Source: Pseudomonas capeferrum (lineage in GTDB: Bacteria > Pseudomonadota > Gammaproteobacteria > Pseudomonadales > Pseudomonadaceae). Taken from it: a stretch of DNA of 64,000 nt. The notes under the pieces were generated by a model. That model was not told the DNA's origin. It did not search any database and saw only the letters and a program-made list of their open reading frames with translations. The stretch covers positions 2,169,714 to 2,233,713 of the forward strand of contig NZ_JMIT01000001.1 of assembly GCF_000731675.1 (NCBI RefSeq), written 5' to 3'. The translations under genes and the position numbers were made by a program. Within the stretch, counting starts at the first letter, position 1; every line of letters starts with the position of its first letter. Shown piece by piece: positions 61,071 through 64,000 of this stretch.

Positions 61071-61865
61071 TCAACGGATCAGTTCCAGGTGCAGGCCTTC
61101 GGTAGCTGCGGTACCGACTTCAAGGCGGCTGCTGCGCACGCCTGCATTGACCAAGGCCTCGCGCCAGGCCTCGGCGTTGGCGCCACTGAGGCTGGCCCGC
61201 AGGGTGCTGTCCAGGTTCAAGCTGCGCCCAAGCAGGGCCACCCAGGCCGGTTGCGGCGTACTCAGGTCAGGGTAGTCGAGTTTGCCGGTGTCGCGCATTT
61301 CGCGCAGCACCGTGCCGGCGGTCGGCAGCAACTCGCCAAGCGGACTGGCGGCGACGAACTCCTCGACATGCAGGTAGGCGCGGCGGTTGCCACGGGTGAC
61401 GCTGTAAAGTGCGACCAGGGTGTCGGCCTGTTCGGCCGAGCGACGCAACAGAATGAACGCTTGCTGCTCGTCACCGCCGTTCAAACGGGCATTGGCGAAT
61501 ACATCGTTGGCCCACAGGCTGGCCTCGCCGCAATCACGGCCCTGGCACCAGAACAGCGGGTAGCCGCCGTCGTGCTGCAGCGCTTCACGAGCACTGGTGA
61601 ACGCTTCGCGGGCGCTGCGCTCGACCGGCAGTTCATAGGTGACCGAACTGACCTGGCCACGGCTTTCGACCTTGTCATCGACCCGCAGGCGGCCGCTGAT
61701 CTTGCGCAGGGGCCCCATGGGGTAGACGCGCTCCTGCTCCACTGCAGGGCGTTGATCGACCACCTTGGCGTCCACGGGGACGGGCAGGTTGTCGGCCCAC
61801 AGCAACGGGCTGGCGAGCATCAGGCAGGCGGCGAAGGTGGTGCGGAGGGTTACGGGCGCGCTCAT
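61071..61865 (-). CDS. DUF4892 family periplasmic/outer-membrane protein
   Basis: 264-residue exported protein with a signal peptide (about 1-24, ends SPLLWA). The DUF4892 core includes VDQRPAVEQERVYPMGPLRK, TYELPVERSAREAF and FWCQGRDCGEASLWAN with two conserved-looking cysteines, and an OmpA-like C-terminal half is possible. Function unknown. Its own ribosome site is weak, and its ATG overlaps the stop of a 20-codon upstream ORF. Confidence 0.8.
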   Translation of the reverse strand: MSAPVTLRTTFAACLMLASPLLWADNLPVPVDAKVVDQRPAVEQERVYPMGPLRKISGRLRVDDKVESRGQVSSVTYELPVERSAREAFTSAREALQHDGGYPLFWCQGRDCGEASLWANDVFANARLNGGDEQQAFILLRRSAEQADTLVALYSVTRGNRRAYLHVEEFVAASPLGELLPTAGTVLREMRDTGKLDYPDLSTPQPAWVALLGRSLNLDSTLRASLSGANAEAWREALVNAGVRSSRLEVGTAATEGLHLELIR

Positions 61866-61924
61866 CGGCAGCCCAGTCGGTGCTTGGCACCGAAGTTATG
61901 GTCCAGCGTGTCTGGCATTTGCAT
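61862..61924 (-). CDS. Possible 20-aa leader ORF coupled to DUF4892 gene
   Basis: An ATG at 61924, six bases after GGAG, opens MQMPDTLDHNFGAKHRLGCR. The TGA at 61862-61864 overlaps the DUF4892 start (ATGA). A perfect 6-base hairpin (CGGTGC/GCACCG, 61878-61892) lies inside it, 13 bases upstream of the DUF4892 ATG. The good ribosome site and coupling argue for translation. No function is known. Confidence 0.5.
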   Translation of the reverse strand: MQMPDTLDHNFGAKHRLGCR

Positions 61925-61974
61925 GGTTGTCTCCCTGTTCAACCCGCCAAGCCTCGGCACTTGTCCGGTGCAAG

Positions 61975-62829
61975 TCAAGCAAAGCCAAAGAAGCGATTGA
62001 TACAGTCTGCGACAAGGGCCGCGCCCTGTTCATCGTTCAGGTGCAGATGATGGCCACCAGGCAGCGTCACCTGCTCAAAGGGTAGCTGCTGCAGCAACTC
62101 GGTGTGGCGCGCCAGCATGCCATCGGCAGCCACCACCAGGCAGGCAGGGCAACTCACCCGCCTGACATAGGCCATGGCCTGGACGTGGCTCAGGCGTGTA
62201 GGGGATGGCAAGGTCAGGCGGCTGTCACTGCGCCAGCTGTAACCACCCGGCACGGGCATCAGCCCACGCTGGGCCAACAGCTCGGCCGCTTCGCGACTGA
62301 CCGCGACCATGCCCTTCATGCGCGCCTGCACGCCCTCCTCCAGCGCCGGGTAGACAGACTTGCGCTTGCCGTCCAGGCGCAACTGCGCCTGCAATGCCAT
62401 GCCCAGGCGCTCACCTGCGTCCTGCTCGGCGCCCGTGGGAGGGATGACCCCGTCGATCAACGCCAGGTGGCTGATGCGCTCCGGCAAGGCGCCCGCCAGT
62501 TGCACCGAAATGATTGCCCCCAGCGAATGGCCCAGCAGGGCAAACCGCTGCCACCCCAACTGCTCGGCAACCCGCAGCACATCGTGGGCATAGTCGGCCA
62601 GGGCATAACTCGCCCCAGGCGGGCGATGCTCCGAGTAACCATGCCCGGCCAGGTCCAGGGCGACGATGCGCAGGCCCTGCAGCCGCGGCGCCAGGCGGGC
62701 GAAGCTGTTGGCGTTGTCCAGCCAGCCGTGCAGGGCGATCACCGGCAGGCCGTCCTCGGGGCCGAACAGGTGAGCAGCCAGCTCGATATGGCCCAGGCTC
62801 AGGCGGATTTCCTGCATGTGCGCGCTCAT
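61975..62829 (-). CDS. Alpha/beta hydrolase (first of pair)
   Basis: 284-residue alpha/beta-hydrolase fold protein with oxyanion segment LHGWLDNANSF (about 33-43), nucleophile S102 in GHSLGA, and probable catalytic His in GGHHLHLND. No signal peptide. It follows and overlaps the next upstream hydrolase (ATGA at 62826-62829). Substrate unknown. Confidence 0.88.
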   Translation of the reverse strand: MSAHMQEIRLSLGHIELAAHLFGPEDGLPVIALHGWLDNANSFARLAPRLQGLRIVALDLAGHGYSEHRPPGASYALADYAHDVLRVAEQLGWQRFALLGHSLGAIISVQLAGALPERISHLALIDGVIPPTGAEQDAGERLGMALQAQLRLDGKRKSVYPALEEGVQARMKGMVAVSREAAELLAQRGLMPVPGGYSWRSDSRLTLPSPTRLSHVQAMAYVRRVSCPACLVVAADGMLARHTELLQQLPFEQVTLPGGHHLHLNDEQGAALVADCINRFFGFA

Positions 62830-63614
62830 GCCTGGCTCCAGCGGTCGAACAGACCCTTGATCAAGCTGGCGGTGTCGGTCGGGCGCTCCAGCGGGAACAT
62901 GTGCCCGCCCGGCACGCTGTGGTACTCACCCTGTGCCATGCCGCGCACCGCCAGCGCGTGATGACGGCGGATCACGTTGCTGCGCTCACCGCAGACCATC
63001 GCCAGTGGCACCTGCAATTGCCGGGCAGGCGCAGGGCTTGCGTGGGGGATGCTGCGGTAGATACTGATCTCGGTAGCCGGGTCGAAACGCAGGCGCAAGC
63101 CATCCTGGGCAGGCTCCAGGCCGTGCTCCAGATAGGCTTCGAGGCAATCGGGGTCAAAGTGCCGAAACAAGCGCTTGCTGGCGAAGTAGTCCCGTGCGCT
63201 GTCGCGATCGGCGAACGCCTCGCGACGCCCCAGGGTGCGGCCTGCCGGGGTGATGCGGTCGATGAAGCCAAAACGCTTGGCGGTGCGCAGCACCCATTGA
63301 TCGGCGCGGGTCAGCACCGGCGAGTCGAGCATGACCAGCCCGCGGTAGTACTCGGGGCAACGCAAGGCGGCATGCAGGTGCAGCACCCCGCCCAGCGAAT
63401 GACCCACCCCCCAAACCGGCGCGTCTTGTTGCGCCAGATGGTGCAGCAGCTCATCGACCAGGTTTTGCCAGTTTTCATTCACCGGGAAGCGCGGGTCGTG
63501 GGCATGCTGGGCCAGGTGGCGGACCTGATAGTCCGGCGCCAGGGCGGCGAACAGCTTGCCGTAGGTGGCAGACGGGAAACCATTGGCGTGGGCGAAGAAG
63601 ATGTGCTGCGACAT
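62826..63614 (-). CDS. Alpha/beta hydrolase (second of pair)
   Basis: 262-residue alpha/beta hydrolase with FAHANGFPSATY near the N-terminus, nucleophile S73 in GHSLGG and likely His in GGHMFPLERP. The start MSQHIF at 63614 is chosen over the longer frame to 63674. It is paired with the following hydrolase by a four-base overlap. Substrate unknown. Confidence 0.87.
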   Translation of the reverse strand: MSQHIFFAHANGFPSATYGKLFAALAPDYQVRHLAQHAHDPRFPVNENWQNLVDELLHHLAQQDAPVWGVGHSLGGVLHLHAALRCPEYYRGLVMLDSPVLTRADQWVLRTAKRFGFIDRITPAGRTLGRREAFADRDSARDYFASKRLFRHFDPDCLEAYLEHGLEPAQDGLRLRFDPATEISIYRSIPHASPAPARQLQVPLAMVCGERSNVIRRHHALAVRGMAQGEYHSVPGGHMFPLERPTDTASLIKGLFDRWSQA

Positions 63615-63707
63615 GGCGCCTGGTCCGGACGGGGGATGATGGCCCATTGTGTGCATCGCAAGGCCGCTCGGCAATGTTTGGAAAGGTCATCGGCGAGGGC
63701 TATCAGG

Positions 63708-64000
63708 TCATCTGCTGCGATCCAGACTGACCAGTGAACGTTGCAGGCAGGCCTGCATGTAGGCCAACTGGCTCTCGAGCACTTCGCGGGCCAGACGCTG
63801 GTCATGGTAGTCGAGCTGCAGCCTGCGCAATGCCAGGCAACTGGTCTGCAGCAAGTGGGAAACCCGCAGGCAGGCCTCTTGCAGGGCACGCAGGTCTTCC
63901 TCGCCCTGTTGCCTGGCGCTGGCTTCCAGCCCGTGATGGCCACGCACCTTGCCCATCAGATGATAGAGCTTGGCGTCGGCCGAATCGCGCAGCAGGCTGT
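63708..64000 (-). CDS. Partial coiled-coil-like protein, unknown function
   Basis: The frame is open from the window's right edge (in frame from 63998) to the TAG-type stop at 63708, at least 97 codons. It continues upstream beyond the window; an internal ATG at 63956 is probably not the start. The C-terminal part is helical and Leu/Gln-rich (LQEACLRVSHLLQTSCLALRRLQ), suggesting a coiled coil. No family recognised. Confidence 0.6.
   Translation of the reverse strand, partial: SLLRDSADAKLYHLMGKVRGHHGLEASARQQGEEDLRALQEACLRVSHLLQTSCLALRRLQLDYHDQRLAREVLESQLAYMQACLQRSLVSLDRSR

Overview
The window looks like a chromosome segment of a Pseudomonas putida-group bacterium. It has the 13-gene nuo operon with the fused nuoCD typical of gammaproteobacteria, a ChrR-type quinone/chromate reductase very close to what I remember from P. 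putida, the block ldcA - dnaQ - rnhA - methyltransferase - gloB - mltD - npp (yej-like) transporter known from pseudomonads, a kdpFABCDE operon, and P. putida-style REP sequences. No rRNA, tRNA, CRISPR array or phage was seen.

Layout. (1) 552-15524: complete respiratory complex I operon nuoA-N on the + strand, closed by a strong intrinsic terminator. Hairpins sit in the nuoB-nuoCD and nuoF-nuoG gaps, and a 15-codon mini-ORF bridges nuoL and nuoM. (2) 15652-18673: a TonB-dependent receptor (TBDT), chrR, and a small conserved-looking protein. (3) 18657-25530: housekeeping block with lysine decarboxylase, a long REP doublet, dnaQ, rnhA, a methyltransferase, gloB and mltD. (4) 25696-33065: five-gene peptide ABC importer (nppA1A2BCD). 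(5) 33235-42276: metal/siderophore island. A TBDT, an orphan Fbp-like binding protein and a di-heme c-type oxidoreductase form one overlapping operon behind paired ATA-rich palindromes. A Fur-box-preceded ECF sigma/FecR/TBDT signalling set follows. (6) 42298-44014: a REP-derived element with perfect 76-bp inverted arms, split by a 1433-bp IS150-group insertion sequence. (7) 44112-47964: a 974-aa kinase-like/M23-like/class-III aminotransferase fusion and a LysR regulator. (8) 47980-55801: kdpFABCDE on the - strand. (9) 56003-59975: a second ECF sigma/FecR/TBDT set. (10) 60012-64000: AI-2E-family membrane protein, DUF4892 protein with a tiny coupled upstream ORF, two alpha/beta hydrolases, and a partial coiled-coil protein running off the end, all on the - strand.

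How the parts work together. Complex I supplies proton-motive force, which energises the four TBDTs through TonB. Two of these TBDTs carry N-terminal signalling (STN) domains and sit beside their own sigma/anti-sigma pairs, so they are probably siderophore sensors. The TBDT-SBP-diheme operon lacks a permease, a sigma factor and a named ligand, and is the best candidate here for an undescribed uptake system. The mltD-npp arrangement places a murein hydrolase beside a peptide importer. Functional calls rest on family recognition from the protein sequences; no database search was run.
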